Shown: one piece after another, positions 21,645 to 30,861 of the stretch | Numbering within the stretch: the stretch's first letter is position 1 | Layout of the letters: each line of letters starts with the position of its first letter | Assembly: GCA_963704855.1 (NCBI GenBank) | Contig: CAVPHY010000002.1 | Span: forward strand, 682,001 to 746,000 | Length of the DNA stretch: 64,000 nucleotides | From: SZUA-36 sp963704855 | GTDB lineage: Bacteria > Pseudomonadota > Gammaproteobacteria > Xanthomonadales > SZUA-36 | Reading direction: 5' to 3' | The notes under the pieces: generated by a model | Database searches by the model: none | Told to the model about the DNA's origin: nothing | What the model saw: only the letters and a program-made list of their open reading frames with translations | Program-made: the position numbers and the translations under genes

Positions 21645-22757
21645 TCAGGCCTGGACCGGTTCCAGCTTCCAGCGTTTGTGTGTGAACAAAACGGCGAAGA
21701 AAAGTGCAAGCGCGGGTATCGACCAACCGATACTCATCCGTGATGGCGCCATTTTGCGCGGCGGGCCATCATAGGGTATTCCCACCCGGTTACTTATGGA
21801 TTTCACGTTCAGCATATGGATCACCGGAATTTCATTGCGCAGGGCGTAGCCGATGACACCATTACCCGTTGCACCGATGTCACCGGCGGGAAGCAGGCCT
21901 GCCTGTAAACGCAATACCTCTTCAGCATCACCCAGGTTGGCCTGTGAACCGCCAATATTGATAAACACCCTTGGCTGAAAACCTTCCAGCAACTCCGACT
22001 TCAAAGCAATCATGTCCTTCAGGCTGGCAGCCGACAGCAGTTCCACCCCGGCATCTTTGGCCGCCGCGCGTAACAGCATCTCGCCTTCCGGGGCCAAGCC
22101 ATGCCCCAGTTCCGCACCACCGCCAAGCGTGTAGTAGTCGGCCCGCTTGCTGATAAAGCCGATGCGTCTCAGTTCAGCCGCCAGAACCGGCCAAGGCGCC
22201 TCGGGGTGGTTCGCGCCCCAGGTTGATGCCCCCAGCGACACGATCAGCAGCGGTTCCAGTTGCATCGCCTCGGCTGCAGCAATGGCATTGAGAAGCAGAC
22301 CCGGAAAAGACCCTGAAGAATAAATGGCAATGTGATCACCCGGTTTGAGCTCAAGCTCATGGAACCAGCGGCTGAACTGTACCGCCCATGCAGGGTTACA
22401 GCCTGTGCGCTTGGAAGCCAGTTCGCCGAGCGTCGTGGTGAGCCCGCTCCACTCGAGCCCGATCAGGCCGCAGCTCCAGGGATCATCATCAGGCAGGCTA
22501 GCGTTACCGCTGGCCTGTCTCCATTGCGACAAGTGTAACTGTGCCGCCCGCACCCTCTCCCAAAGCAGGTCTTCTTCCGGGCTCAGAACGGAAGGGTTGG
22601 CCAGGTACCAGAATACGGCCATGACGGCGGCCATCAGCAGTAACCTTGCTTTATTGATGAAGGTAAAACGCGCCTGCGCTGAACCTGCCTGAGCGGCAGT
22701 ACCTGCGGCGGTTTTGCCCTTTATCATCTGAACCAGGCGCTTCAAAACAGACCCCAT
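21645..22757 (-). CDS. pgsW: Poly-gamma-glutamate system protein PgsW-like
   Basis: The ATG at 22757 (MGSVLKRL) overlaps the end of pgsC by 16 nt, so translation is coupled. The protein has one N-terminal membrane helix (near residues 32-50), a soluble domain with IAIYSSGSFPG, SLGASTWGANHPEA and NIGGSQANLGD, and a C-terminal helix before a short basic tail. This pattern matches the family that, as I recall, is called poly-gamma-glutamate system protein. Its biochemical role is not established. The soluble part should face the periplasm. About 370 residues from this start. Confidence 0.72.
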   Translation of the reverse strand: MGSVLKRLVQMIKGKTAAGTAAQAGSAQARFTFINKARLLLMAAVMAVFWYLANPSVLSPEEDLLWERVRAAQLHLSQWRQASGNASLPDDDPWSCGLIGLEWSGLTTTLGELASKRTGCNPAWAVQFSRWFHELELKPGDHIAIYSSGSFPGLLLNAIAAAEAMQLEPLLIVSLGASTWGANHPEAPWPVLAAELRRIGFISKRADYYTLGGGAELGHGLAPEGEMLLRAAAKDAGVELLSAASLKDMIALKSELLEGFQPRVFINIGGSQANLGDAEEVLRLQAGLLPAGDIGATGNGVIGYALRNEIPVIHMLNVKSISNRVGIPYDGPPRKMAPSRMSIGWSIPALALFFAVLFTHKRWKLEPVQA

Positions 22758-23176
22758 TGCAACAGCTGGACACTGATCGCGGCGGCAATACTGACGGCAA
22801 CAACCGCGGTGAGGGTCGTCACCACACCCTGCCTTTGTATATCGGCCCCGATCAGCCCCGGCACCACCCAGCCGAGCCACAGCGATGTTTCACCCCATAC
22901 CGACACCAGCGGGTAACGCAGGGCCAGCGCGATCAGCATGGCGGTGGCCAGGCGCTGTCGGCCGTATAGACTGAATAAGCGCGCGAGGCTTTCGAGCAGA
23001 ACCCAGACCAACAGACCTGCGGCGATCGAAACCGCCACCTTGCCCGGGTCGCCGATGTACATGGCAATGATGCCCGGTGTGATTATTCCGCCACAGGACC
23101 ATCCGGTCCTGTGATAGTAAAACATGCCGAGCAGCATACCGGACGCCAGGCAGAAGGTTTCGTGGTCGTACGGCAT
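22742..23176 (-). CDS. pgsC: Poly-gamma-glutamate synthesis membrane protein PgsC/CapC
   Basis: The 144-residue integral membrane protein has four or five hydrophobic helices and the family-like opening LGMFYYHRTGWSCGGIITPG followed by YIGDPGKV. In Bacillus, PgsC/CapC forms the membrane synthase with PgsB/CapB and passes the growing chain across the membrane. It is packed between the racemase gene (12 nt upstream) and pgsW (overlapping), as expected for one transcription unit. Confidence 0.82.
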   Translation of the reverse strand: MPYDHETFCLASGMLLGMFYYHRTGWSCGGIITPGIIAMYIGDPGKVAVSIAAGLLVWVLLESLARLFSLYGRQRLATAMLIALALRYPLVSVWGETSLWLGWVVPGLIGADIQRQGVVTTLTAVVAVSIAAAISVQLLQWGLF

Positions 23177-23188
23177 CGGTCGGTGGTT

Positions 23189-24262
23189 TTACTGCACGCT
23201 GCTTGAGTTTTTAGAGCGCCACTCGAACAGGTCGGGCTTGAGTTCAAAATTACGCAGCGCGGCCTCGGTCACGGGCGATGCTTCATGCAGCCAGCGCCCG
23301 ATCGAATCCTGCCGGTCGGCCGGTATATCGGTCATGGACACCACTTTTACCGTCACATCAGATTGCAGGTAACGCTGCTGCAAGGTAGCCGGCAACAGGA
23401 AATCGATCATACGTGTGTTCGGATCGAGAAAGGCGCTTACTTCGACACCACGTGTGGCGAAAGCCTGTTTCCAGGACGCCATCGAGTAGCCGAAATGCGT
23501 ACAGTTGAAGCTGACCGACAAGGGGCCATCCGTTTCACCCAGGCTGGACAGTGCTTCATCGACATAGGCATCGATCAGCATCTCCGTATACTCGCTGTCG
23601 TAACCCTGCTCGATGTAGAGGGTTAGTTGTGGACAGGACTGCGTCATGATCTGCGCATCGGTGAAGCCCATTTCGATCAGCAGGTCCTTGTGTGTTCCTT
23701 CATCGACGGTGGTCTGTGTCGCGAAAATTATGTTTCTTGCAGTGGTGTTGTCACGCAACTGCTCGGCGATCTGTTCAACACCATCCGCGACAATCCCCAC
23801 CACCGGCACGCTGGATGTCCTGGCAAACTCCGTGTCCGGTATCAGCACGGAAAGGGTGTTACAGGCGACCAGGATGATATCGGGTGCATAACGGTCCTGC
23901 ATGCTCTTAAGGGCGCTACTGAAAACGCGCAGCTTTTCATCGCGTGTCTGCAGGCTGTTGTAACCGGCATCACCACTGAACAGGGCATTGAAAAACACCA
24001 GGTTCACCTGTTTGAAAACGGGGTTTTTGCGGAATTTTTCAGCTGCATCGGCCACCACGGACAGACCACCAAGCCCGGAGTCGGTAATCACGATGGTGAT
24101 ACTTTCCTTCTCCAGCAGACCGGGCAGCCATGCGGGTGCTTCCTCCGCCTGCGCCACAACGCTTGCTGATACGAAGGAAAAAACCAACAGGATGAGGGCG
24201 CAAACCCCGGCCCGTAAGGACATGGCGTAGAGGGTGATGACCGCGGGTTTCTCAGGATTCAT
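23189..24262 (-). CDS. Exported Asp/Glu racemase family protein (glutamate racemase-like)
   Basis: The start at ATG 24262 has GGGGAG seven bases upstream. Residues 14-40 form a signal peptide ending VVAQA-EE. The mature part is a MurI-type racemase: TDSGLGGLSV (Asp61), the catalytic pair Cys134 in ACNT and Cys254 in NCTH, and VPVVGIVADG. Both cysteines of the two-base mechanism are present, so L/D-glutamate interconversion is likely. Glutamate racemases normally work in the cytoplasm; the signal peptide here is clear and unusual. It sits between a lipoprotein GGT and pgsC, suggesting a role in D-glutamate supply or recovery outside the membrane. Confidence 0.82.
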   Translation of the reverse strand: MNPEKPAVITLYAMSLRAGVCALILLVFSFVSASVVAQAEEAPAWLPGLLEKESITIVITDSGLGGLSVVADAAEKFRKNPVFKQVNLVFFNALFSGDAGYNSLQTRDEKLRVFSSALKSMQDRYAPDIILVACNTLSVLIPDTEFARTSSVPVVGIVADGVEQIAEQLRDNTTARNIIFATQTTVDEGTHKDLLIEMGFTDAQIMTQSCPQLTLYIEQGYDSEYTEMLIDAYVDEALSSLGETDGPLSVSFNCTHFGYSMASWKQAFATRGVEVSAFLDPNTRMIDFLLPATLQQRYLQSDVTVKVVSMTDIPADRQDSIGRWLHEASPVTEAALRNFELKPDLFEWRSKNSSSVQ

Positions 24263-24281
24263 TTCAAAGCTCCCCGGGATG

Positions 24282-25997
24282 TCAATAACCGATGGCCTTA
24301 CCATCACGCCGCGGGTCGGCGCCACCGTGCATGACACCGTTTCTCTGATCAATCACGATGCCCTGCGCACCACCGAAGTAAAGGTCAAAATCCTTTTTCA
24401 CCTGCAGTTCATGACCCTTTTGCTTCAGCGCATCCTGGACATCAGCAGGTATCCGCGCTTCGATTTTCAAAGGCCCGTCTTCGTAATTGTTGATTCGCGG
24501 CGTATTGATCGCCGACTGGATATCCATATTGAAATCAACCAGGTCACTGATCAGCATCGCGACCGTGGAAAGTATCCGCTTGCCTCCGGGCGAGCCGATG
24601 GTCGCGAACGGCTTGCCGTCCTTCAGTAACAGGGTCGGGCTCATACTGCTCAGCGGCCGCTTGCCGCCGGCGATGGAATTGGCCTGGCCCGGCCGCTTGT
24701 CGAAATCGTCCATCTGGTCGTTCAGCACAATACCCGTACCCGGAGTGGTGATACCCGAGGCAAAAAAGTGATTGATGGTCTTGGTATATGCCACCATATT
24801 CCCGTGGCTGTCCACAACGGAAAAATGCGTTGTGCTGCCGCTGCCGCTATCCACAGTCCACGCGTCACCGTTGGGGGGCAGGTCCAGCACGCTGTCCATA
24901 TCGATGCGTGCGAACTGTTCACGTGCATATTGCTTGGATGTCAGGCCCTTGAGCGGCACCTCGACATAGTCGCTGTCACCCATGTATTCCTCGCGGTCGC
25001 TGTACATCAGTTTCTGGGCCTCCGCCCAGGCATGGATGCTCTCGGCGGAATTGAGACCCATGGCCTTCACGTCGAAATTCTCCATGATATTCAGCAGTTC
25101 GATGACATGTGTGCCACCGGAACTGGGTGGTGGGGCGGAGATGATCTCATAACCACGGTAGGTGCTGGAAACCGGTGTACGGAAACTCACTTCAAAGCCG
25201 GCCAGGTCTTCCAGGGTTATCAGTCCGCCGTCTGCCTGCACCGCATCGACGATACTTTGCGCGACCGGACCGTGATAAAAGGCGTCGCGACCCTGGTCAG
25301 CAATCAGACGCAGCGTGCCGGCAAGCTCGGGGTTACGGAGCGTATCCCCCGCCTCCCTGGGAAAGCCGTCTTTCAGGAAGGTTTTCTCCGATGCAGGGAA
25401 CGTCGCCAAGGCCTCGTAGTTCTCAGCGATGATACCGGCGAGAACCGGCGAAACGGCAATACCCTCTTCTGCATAATCGATCGCGGCTTGCATCACCTGG
25501 TGGCGGTTCATGCTGCCGTACCTATCCAGTGCCGCCAGCAGACCCGCGACCTCGCCCGGAACCGCGACCGACCGGCCACCGATAACCACGGGGTTGAAAC
25601 CCCGCGCATCGGGCTTGACCCTGCCGTTGTCGTCCAGCTCAAACATATCCGCTGTCGCCGCCGCCGGCGCCCTCTCCCGGGAATCGATAAAAACCACCGT
25701 GCCGCTGTCGGCGAACCAGATCAACATCAGACCACCGCCGCCGATCCCCGAGGCGTTAGGTTCCACGACACCCAGGGCAAAGCCAACGGCCACCGCCGCA
25801 TCGACCGCATTGCCACCCGCTTTGAGTACATCAACACCCACTTGGGATGCCAGTGGATGAGCTGCTGCAACCATACCGTGCAGCCCCCTGGCTTCGCGGG
25901 ACGGGTCCGTAACCTCGAGGCTGGCACAGCCGACGAAGAAAAAGACGAAAACAGACAGGAACAGGGTGAATTTATAACGGTCCAGGTACTTCCTCAT
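24282..25997 (-). CDS. ggt: Gamma-glutamyltransferase, lipoprotein (second of three)
   Basis: The start at ATG 25997 is preferred over 26015 because AAAGGAG lies eight bases upstream. A lipobox (VFFFVGC) predicts a lipid-anchored protein. The GGT fold is complete: GGNAVDAAVAVGFALGV, SAPPPSSGGTH, nucleophile region TTHFSVVDSHGNMVA (Thr near residue 389) and GSPGGKRI. In Bacillus, the GGT relative CapD cleaves and anchors poly-gamma-glutamate. The place between pgsB and the racemase supports a similar role here, which remains an inference. Confidence 0.92.
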   Translation of the reverse strand: MRKYLDRYKFTLFLSVFVFFFVGCASLEVTDPSREARGLHGMVAAAHPLASQVGVDVLKAGGNAVDAAVAVGFALGVVEPNASGIGGGGLMLIWFADSGTVVFIDSRERAPAAATADMFELDDNGRVKPDARGFNPVVIGGRSVAVPGEVAGLLAALDRYGSMNRHQVMQAAIDYAEEGIAVSPVLAGIIAENYEALATFPASEKTFLKDGFPREAGDTLRNPELAGTLRLIADQGRDAFYHGPVAQSIVDAVQADGGLITLEDLAGFEVSFRTPVSSTYRGYEIISAPPPSSGGTHVIELLNIMENFDVKAMGLNSAESIHAWAEAQKLMYSDREEYMGDSDYVEVPLKGLTSKQYAREQFARIDMDSVLDLPPNGDAWTVDSGSGSTTHFSVVDSHGNMVAYTKTINHFFASGITTPGTGIVLNDQMDDFDKRPGQANSIAGGKRPLSSMSPTLLLKDGKPFATIGSPGGKRILSTVAMLISDLVDFNMDIQSAINTPRINNYEDGPLKIEARIPADVQDALKQKGHELQVKKDFDLYFGGAQGIVIDQRNGVMHGGADPRRDGKAIGY

Positions 25998-26036
25998 AAC
26001 AACAACTCCTTTCAATTCATGCCTGTTGAACGCTTA

Positions 26037-27044
26037 TTATTGATCCAGAATGGCAGCCAGTGACAGTGGTAGACCGGCGATATTACCGCAGCCGAATATC
26101 CGGTCACCGGGCTGGAACAGCCGCACCAGATCCTGCGCGCTTTTTACGTTCAGATAACGGGCGAAGCCCAGGCGCGCTCGCGGCCTGTCGCCGATGACGA
26201 TCACCTCGCGCCAACGCGTCTGGCCCAGCCAGTCTACAAAACTTTTGAGGCGACCGGGGCGGTCTGCCCGGTGGTTATAAATCAATCGGGTCTCGTCCAG
26301 GTGACCACTTCAATGACTCAAACAGCATCCGGGTGCTGCTGATGTCGTTGGCCGAAAAGGCCATCGCCACCTGTGCACCGCCACAACGGGCGATGTGAAA
26401 ATCGTAACGGTCCCGGGGCATCGCGAGCATCGCCTGCAAGGCCGGCGCCGTGGCCAGGCCCAGTTGTTCAAGCGTGGCCAGCGCCAGGCCCAGGTTGATA
26501 TCACGGTATTCCTCTGCAACGGCGTTGGCGGGTTCGGCAAAAACAAGCCGGCAACGTCTGTGGCTTAGCAACTCCATTAAATACTGATCGGCTTGCAGGC
26601 CGGCGGGCAGGACAACCTGGCCCTGCTCGGGTATCCCGGCTGCCAGCACCCTGACGGCGTCATCCGCGCCCGGCCCCCATAACTCCTGGTGGTCCGGCAG
26701 GGTATTGGCCAGCACGGTAACATCCGGCTGTAACCAGCGGCCGCCCAAAGCCTGGAATTCCGCAGTAATGGCACTGTTTTCCAGCACGATGGCCTGCGTC
26801 GATGCCGGCAACTGCCCGAGCCACCAGCGCATTTCCTCGACATGTGCGCCGGCGGAACGTGAAATGTTGCAGATGCCATCCGGACCCAAGCTCGCGCGGC
26901 ACAACCCCGGTGATACGCGCCCAGGTCTGCAGACCCGGCAGCCTGCATGGCCGTGTACAGCAAACGCACGATGCTGCTCTTGCCGCGACTGCCGCTCACC
27001 AGGACACGCCGCTGCGACCCGGCTTCTGTTCGGCTCATCGGCAT
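26037..27044 (-). CDS. pgsB: Poly-gamma-glutamate synthase PgsB/CapB (three frameshifts)
   Basis: This Mur-ligase-like ATP-dependent amide ligase joins glutamate by gamma links. Visible family motifs are the P-loop VLVSGSRGKSS, PDG then RSAGAHVEEMR, NTLPDHQE, FSANDISSTR, LIYNHRADRPGRL and the closing CGNIAG. Three extra single bases, near 26935 (CCC), 26885 (CCC) and 26305, shift the frame each time by one; removing all three gives about 334 residues with every motif in order. As written the gene cannot make a working ligase. Start uncertain (ATG 27044 or 27038, weak ribosome site). Confidence 0.75.
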
Positions 27045-27072
27045 AGCAATCTGATTGCTAATACCTGGGCCA

Positions 27073-28221
27073 TTATTCGGACAGGAAGGCACCGACCCCG
27101 AGACCGGACAGCTCCTGAAAACCGGGAAGTCCGTCGATAGTGATGCCCTTTCCTTCACGGACGTACTCGAGGTTATCGGCCAGCAGTTTCACCGTTGTCA
27201 CATGCCGCGCAACCCGCTCTGCTATCGGCTCGTTGCCGCCTTCGTACGGTACATAGAGCCTGCCGAGGCCAGATGCTTTCTGATAGGCCTTATCGGCGCC
27301 GGTCAGGATAAGCGCTTCATCGGTCCTGCCGCGGAAACGGCCGGCGCTGGGGTTGCTTGTTTCAAGAAGCAAGGCCAGCACATCCGCGTTGTCACCCCAC
27401 TCGCGGTGGTTCAGACCGCGCAGGTTTTGCGGCGAGGGTTCGAGCCGTATCGGCACGCCCTCGTATTCCAGTTCCATGGCAACCATGGCCGCCAGTTCCA
27501 TCGCGTTTTCATGGGCCACCATGGCCTCGACCACCGGGTACTCGGGGGAGGCCTCGTGCAGATCGATCGCCAGGTCTACCTGTTCCGCTTTAATCAACTG
27601 CATGAATCCGTAGGCCAGTCGCTCGGTAATACCGCCATCCGCCACACCCGGGTGGGCACGGTTCAGATTGCTGCGTTCCATCCCGGCCATGGTCTGACCG
27701 GACGCCGGATGGATATAGATATCCGGGTTCGGCCATTCGTACACGGGGTTGGTGGTGCGCGCGCCATAACGGAATGTGCGGCTGTTCCCGTCCGCCGTTG
27801 CAAAGCTGAAGGTCTGTGGATGCGCGTCCTGTGGAAACGTATGTGAGCGCCCCATCATGTTGGCATAGGGGATGATGATCATTCTGCCGCGTTTGACCGC
27901 AGCCCGCTCCAGCATCACCACCGCCGCGATGACACCCGCCGGTTCATTGGCATGTGTGCCACCGAGGACCAGGATGGTGCCACCCGCCTCATCGCCTGCC
28001 TGGATATAGACATCGGTGTCTGCCGGTGTGCCCCGGATTCCCTCGAAGTAATCACTCAGCAGCCTGTGTTCAAAACCCGCGTGGGGCACGACCCGGTCGA
28101 CACCGGCGCCGGGGTTGCGCATCTCCAGGTAACTCTTGCCGCTGATCACGGCAATGACCACCGCGAAAACCAGCATCGCCGTTGCCGTAAAAACCGTGCC
28201 TATGTTTTTCTTCTCAAACAT
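27073..28221 (-). CDS. Membrane-anchored M14-type zinc peptidase (succinylglutamate desuccinylase/aspartoacylase family) B
   Basis: The 382-residue protein has an N-terminal transmembrane anchor (residues 9-27). The metal site follows: GGTHANEPAG supplies H and E, and DLHEASPEY supplies the second histidine. Relatives remove acyl or C-terminal groups from glutamate or aspartate derivatives. The enzyme probably sits on the periplasmic face and may release glutamate from gamma-glutamyl chains. It is a paralogue of the gene at 29758-30861 and lies 29 nt upstream of pgsB. Confidence 0.8.
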   Translation of the reverse strand: MFEKKNIGTVFTATAMLVFAVVIAVISGKSYLEMRNPGAGVDRVVPHAGFEHRLLSDYFEGIRGTPADTDVYIQAGDEAGGTILVLGGTHANEPAGVIAAVVMLERAAVKRGRMIIIPYANMMGRSHTFPQDAHPQTFSFATADGNSRTFRYGARTTNPVYEWPNPDIYIHPASGQTMAGMERSNLNRAHPGVADGGITERLAYGFMQLIKAEQVDLAIDLHEASPEYPVVEAMVAHENAMELAAMVAMELEYEGVPIRLEPSPQNLRGLNHREWGDNADVLALLLETSNPSAGRFRGRTDEALILTGADKAYQKASGLGRLYVPYEGGNEPIAERVARHVTTVKLLADNLEYVREGKGITIDGLPGFQELSGLGVGAFLSE

Positions 28222-28230
28222 CGATCCGCC

Positions 28231-28380
28231 TTACTTGATGAATAGAGCCCGCAGTATCAACGGCACCAGCACCATGGCTGCGACAAACTGCTCGCGCAGG
28301 GAATGTTCCCGGTAAAGACTGCGTACGACCAGAACAATGGCAAGCACGTTAATCGCCCAGTAAATCCATTTCAGTTCCAT
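28231..28380 (-). CDS. 49-residue two-helix membrane protein of the PGA cluster
   Basis: A short frame from ATG 28380 to TAA 28231 encodes MELKWIYWAINVLAIVLV followed by a charged turn (RSLYREHSLREQ) and a second helix ending LFIK. GGAGG lies five bases upstream. It fits tightly between the permease (25 nt) and the M14 peptidase (9 nt), so it is very likely translated. The place is reminiscent of tiny PgsE/CapE proteins in Bacillus operons, but I see no sequence match to claim. Confidence 0.65.
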   Translation of the reverse strand: MELKWIYWAINVLAIVLVVRSLYREHSLREQFVAAMVLVPLILRALFIK

Positions 28381-28405
28381 GCAAATCCTCCGTAAACAGA
28401 CCGTC

Positions 28406-29693
28406 TCAATACAGGTTGGCGCCGAGAATGATCAAAATGCCCCAGATCGCGGTCACCAGCGCCGGCAGCAGGCACACCTTGAGAACCGTAAAGTAATTTT
28501 TGACACCGACCACCTGCGCAGCGAACAGACCAGCCAGCGCCGTGGGCGGCATCAGGTCACCGAGGCCGGCAATCAGGCTGAGCGCGGAACCGACAACGAT
28601 CTCGTTTCGCCCCAACAATGCCAGCAGAAACGGCACACCCAGCACCGTCGCCGAACCGAAGGACGACACCGCGCCGAAAACCGGCATGGAGGTGGCAATA
28701 CCGACATACAGCAGCCATTCCGGCAATGCCAGGGCAGATACCACGAAAAATCCCCGCACACCGGTGAGTGTCATGATCTGGATAAACATACCGACACCGA
28801 CCAGGATACCGGCTACCGGCAGGGCGGCCTGCACCGCCTCGGTTGCGGCCTCGAATGGCTTCCATTGACGCCCGACCAGCAGACCGCTGGCCGCGGCCAG
28901 CAAGAAGGCCAGCGGCATACCGAGGGATGGTGCATATTCGGGAAACAGACGTTCACCACCAAGCAGCACGATCAGGACAAAAAACGGCAGCATCAAGCGC
29001 GGTGTCAGCGCGACCCTGGACATACGTGATCAATTCTTCATCCAGTGCGTCATTCTCGACAGCGCCCTGGGTCGCGGATTTTTTCAGCGACGGAAAAATC
29101 AGCAACATACCGGTGAAAATCGCCAGCGGCACGGTGCAGATCAACAGCGGAATACCAAAACCCACGTAGGGCATATCGATACCGCCGCCGATGATCATGG
29201 CCGGGATATTGATGGGCGGCGCCGTCATACCGTAGATCGCTGCCATGGCAATCGCCGCTGCGGCCTTGACCGGTGACACACCCAGCTTGAGCAGTGCCGG
29301 GGTGACAATCGCGCCCGAGGTCAGAACTGCAGCAGAAGAGGAACCGGTGATCATACCGGGCAGCATCAAGAGGCCGGTAATACCCATGGTCAGGCGGAAA
29401 GGCAGCGTGCGGAAGCGGCGGATCATCCAGGCCGCGGCGGACTCCATCAGGCCGATATGCTGCACGGTTTTCATGAAGATCATGGCACTGAAAATAATGA
29501 GAATCGTATCCAGGTAACCGAATGACCCCTCGATCAGCTGATCAACCGGTACACCATTGCCGGAAACCAGCGCACCCGCAATCGCCGCAATGGCCAGCGC
29601 CACCGCGATCGGCTGCTTGAAAGCAAACGAGGCAAGCGCGAAAACACCAACCATGACAATGGTGTAAAAACCTTCCGGCCAGAACCATTCCAT
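28406..29693 (-). CDS. TRAP-type transporter large permease (DctM-like), frameshifted
   Basis: Two overlapping frames both encode hydrophobic permease sequence: the first (29693 down to 28953) has ITGSSSAAVLTSGAIVTP and GMTAPPINIPAMIIGGG, the second (29023 down to 28406) has SSFGSATVLGVPFL and LGDLMPPTALAG. Removing one G from 29018-29019 joins them into 428 residues, the usual DctM length. Two separate overlapping genes are a weaker alternative. No DctP binding protein or DctQ small permease is adjacent. Uptake of glutamate or a gamma-glutamyl product is an inference from position. Confidence 0.7.
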
Positions 29694-29757
29694 CGTATTG
29701 CCGGGCTCCTCTCTAAAGTGGTGAAACGGGTAATGTGTGCATCGTAATTCTTTCGGG

Positions 29758-30861
29758 TCAGTTCAAAAACTGACCGATATCCCCGCCAAGCAGATCCTGG
29801 TATTCCGGCAACTTCTCAATTTTGAGCGGTTCGCCATTGTAATCGGCATAGGCATCGGCCAGGTGTCTGAATATGGCCAGGTGCAAACCGACCCGGTGTG
29901 TCAACGGGTACTTCGGATCATTGATGACATCCGCATCTTTGCGGCCGCGGTCCTGCCCCGGGTTGGGGCTTTCACTGAGAAACGACAGGGCCTTGGTCGC
30001 ATCCCCGATTTCCAGGTGACTCAGGCCGCGATAGGTTTTATTGGATTCCTCGAGCTTCATGCTGATCCGGGTATCCTCCTCCATCGCCAGCAATGCAAAA
30101 GCCGCGATTTCCAGACCGCGCGGATGGGCGACCAGCGTGTAGGATAGACGCTTGTTTCCACCCGGTGTGTAATCACCGTCATCCTGCGTATCCGACTCCG
30201 GGGTATTGGCTTCGTGCATATCGAGGCTGAAGTCGACCTGCTCCTTTTCAACCAGTGAGATAATCGCAAAAGCCAGTTGCTCGGTGCCGGTGCCATCCGG
30301 TTTGCCGGGGTAAGTGCGGTTCAGGTTGCGTGATTCCTCGCCCTTTTTCAGCACGTAACCACCCGGATTCTGGTATTCATCCGGGTCCTCGGCCTGCTGG
30401 TCCGCCGGATCGGTGCGCCGGTCACCATATGGCAGATACCGTTCGCCGCTACGGGACTGGATCAAATGCCCTTGCGCAACCTGGTTGCGGCTATCCGCCA
30501 TCGACTGCGCGCTGCGGTTCGTATAGGGAATAACGATCAGTTTCCCCTCCGTGACGATGCTGTTCTCCAGCGCCACCAGCGCTGCAACCGAACCTGCCAG
30601 TTCATTGCCGTGGGTGCCGCCGATCATCAGGGCCGTGGCACCCGGCTTGCCGCTGTCGAGGATAAAAACGTCGGTGTCGAGGTTGGTGTCTTTAAGCGGC
30701 CCGAAGTAATCGGACAACATCACTTGACCCGTCACACCGGCGCCCGGCCGGATATCCAGCTTGATATCCTTGCACCAGGCACTCGGCGGCAACAGCAGGC
30801 AGGTCACGGCCAGCACCATCAAGTTGAACGATCCCCGCCTGGCTGATTTCATACTGTTCAT
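29758..30861 (-). CDS. Exported M14-type zinc peptidase (succinylglutamate desuccinylase/aspartoacylase family) A
   Basis: The 367-residue protein begins with a signal peptide (LMVLAVTCLLLPPSAWC) and carries the metal site GGTHGNELAG and DMHEAN. Its start overlaps the stop of the GGT gene upstream by four bases (ATGA). It is closely related in plan to the gene at 27073-28221 but is released rather than membrane-anchored. Coupling to a GGT suggests consecutive steps on a gamma-glutamyl substrate in the periplasm. Substrate not proven. Confidence 0.82.
   Translation of the reverse strand: MNSMKSARRGSFNLMVLAVTCLLLPPSAWCKDIKLDIRPGAGVTGQVMLSDYFGPLKDTNLDTDVFILDSGKPGATALMIGGTHGNELAGSVAALVALENSIVTEGKLIVIPYTNRSAQSMADSRNQVAQGHLIQSRSGERYLPYGDRRTDPADQQAEDPDEYQNPGGYVLKKGEESRNLNRTYPGKPDGTGTEQLAFAIISLVEKEQVDFSLDMHEANTPESDTQDDGDYTPGGNKRLSYTLVAHPRGLEIAAFALLAMEEDTRISMKLEESNKTYRGLSHLEIGDATKALSFLSESPNPGQDRGRKDADVINDPKYPLTHRVGLHLAIFRHLADAYADYNGEPLKIEKLPEYQDLLGGDIGQFLN

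Noticed and set aside
24768..26063. 431-residue open frame on the plus strand opposite GGT2
   Set aside because: It is antisense to an intact GGT, has no ribosome site and has a His/Gln/Arg-rich composition with no domain. It arises from codon bias of the real gene.
27044..27060. Hairpin TAGCAAT-CTG-ATTGCTA at the pgsB start codon
   Set aside because: A perfect 7-bp repeat, but short and A/T-rich with no conserved context; too weak to call a regulatory element.
28379..29029. 216-residue plus-strand frame opposite the permease
   Set aside because: Its composition is low-complexity charged/Gln-rich, typical of the complement of membrane-protein codons; the minus strand shows permease motifs.
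28953..29693. Reading the TRAP permease as two separate overlapping genes
   Set aside because: The first frame's tail after TYV has no permease character and the second begins mid-protein; deleting one base gives the normal 428-residue length.
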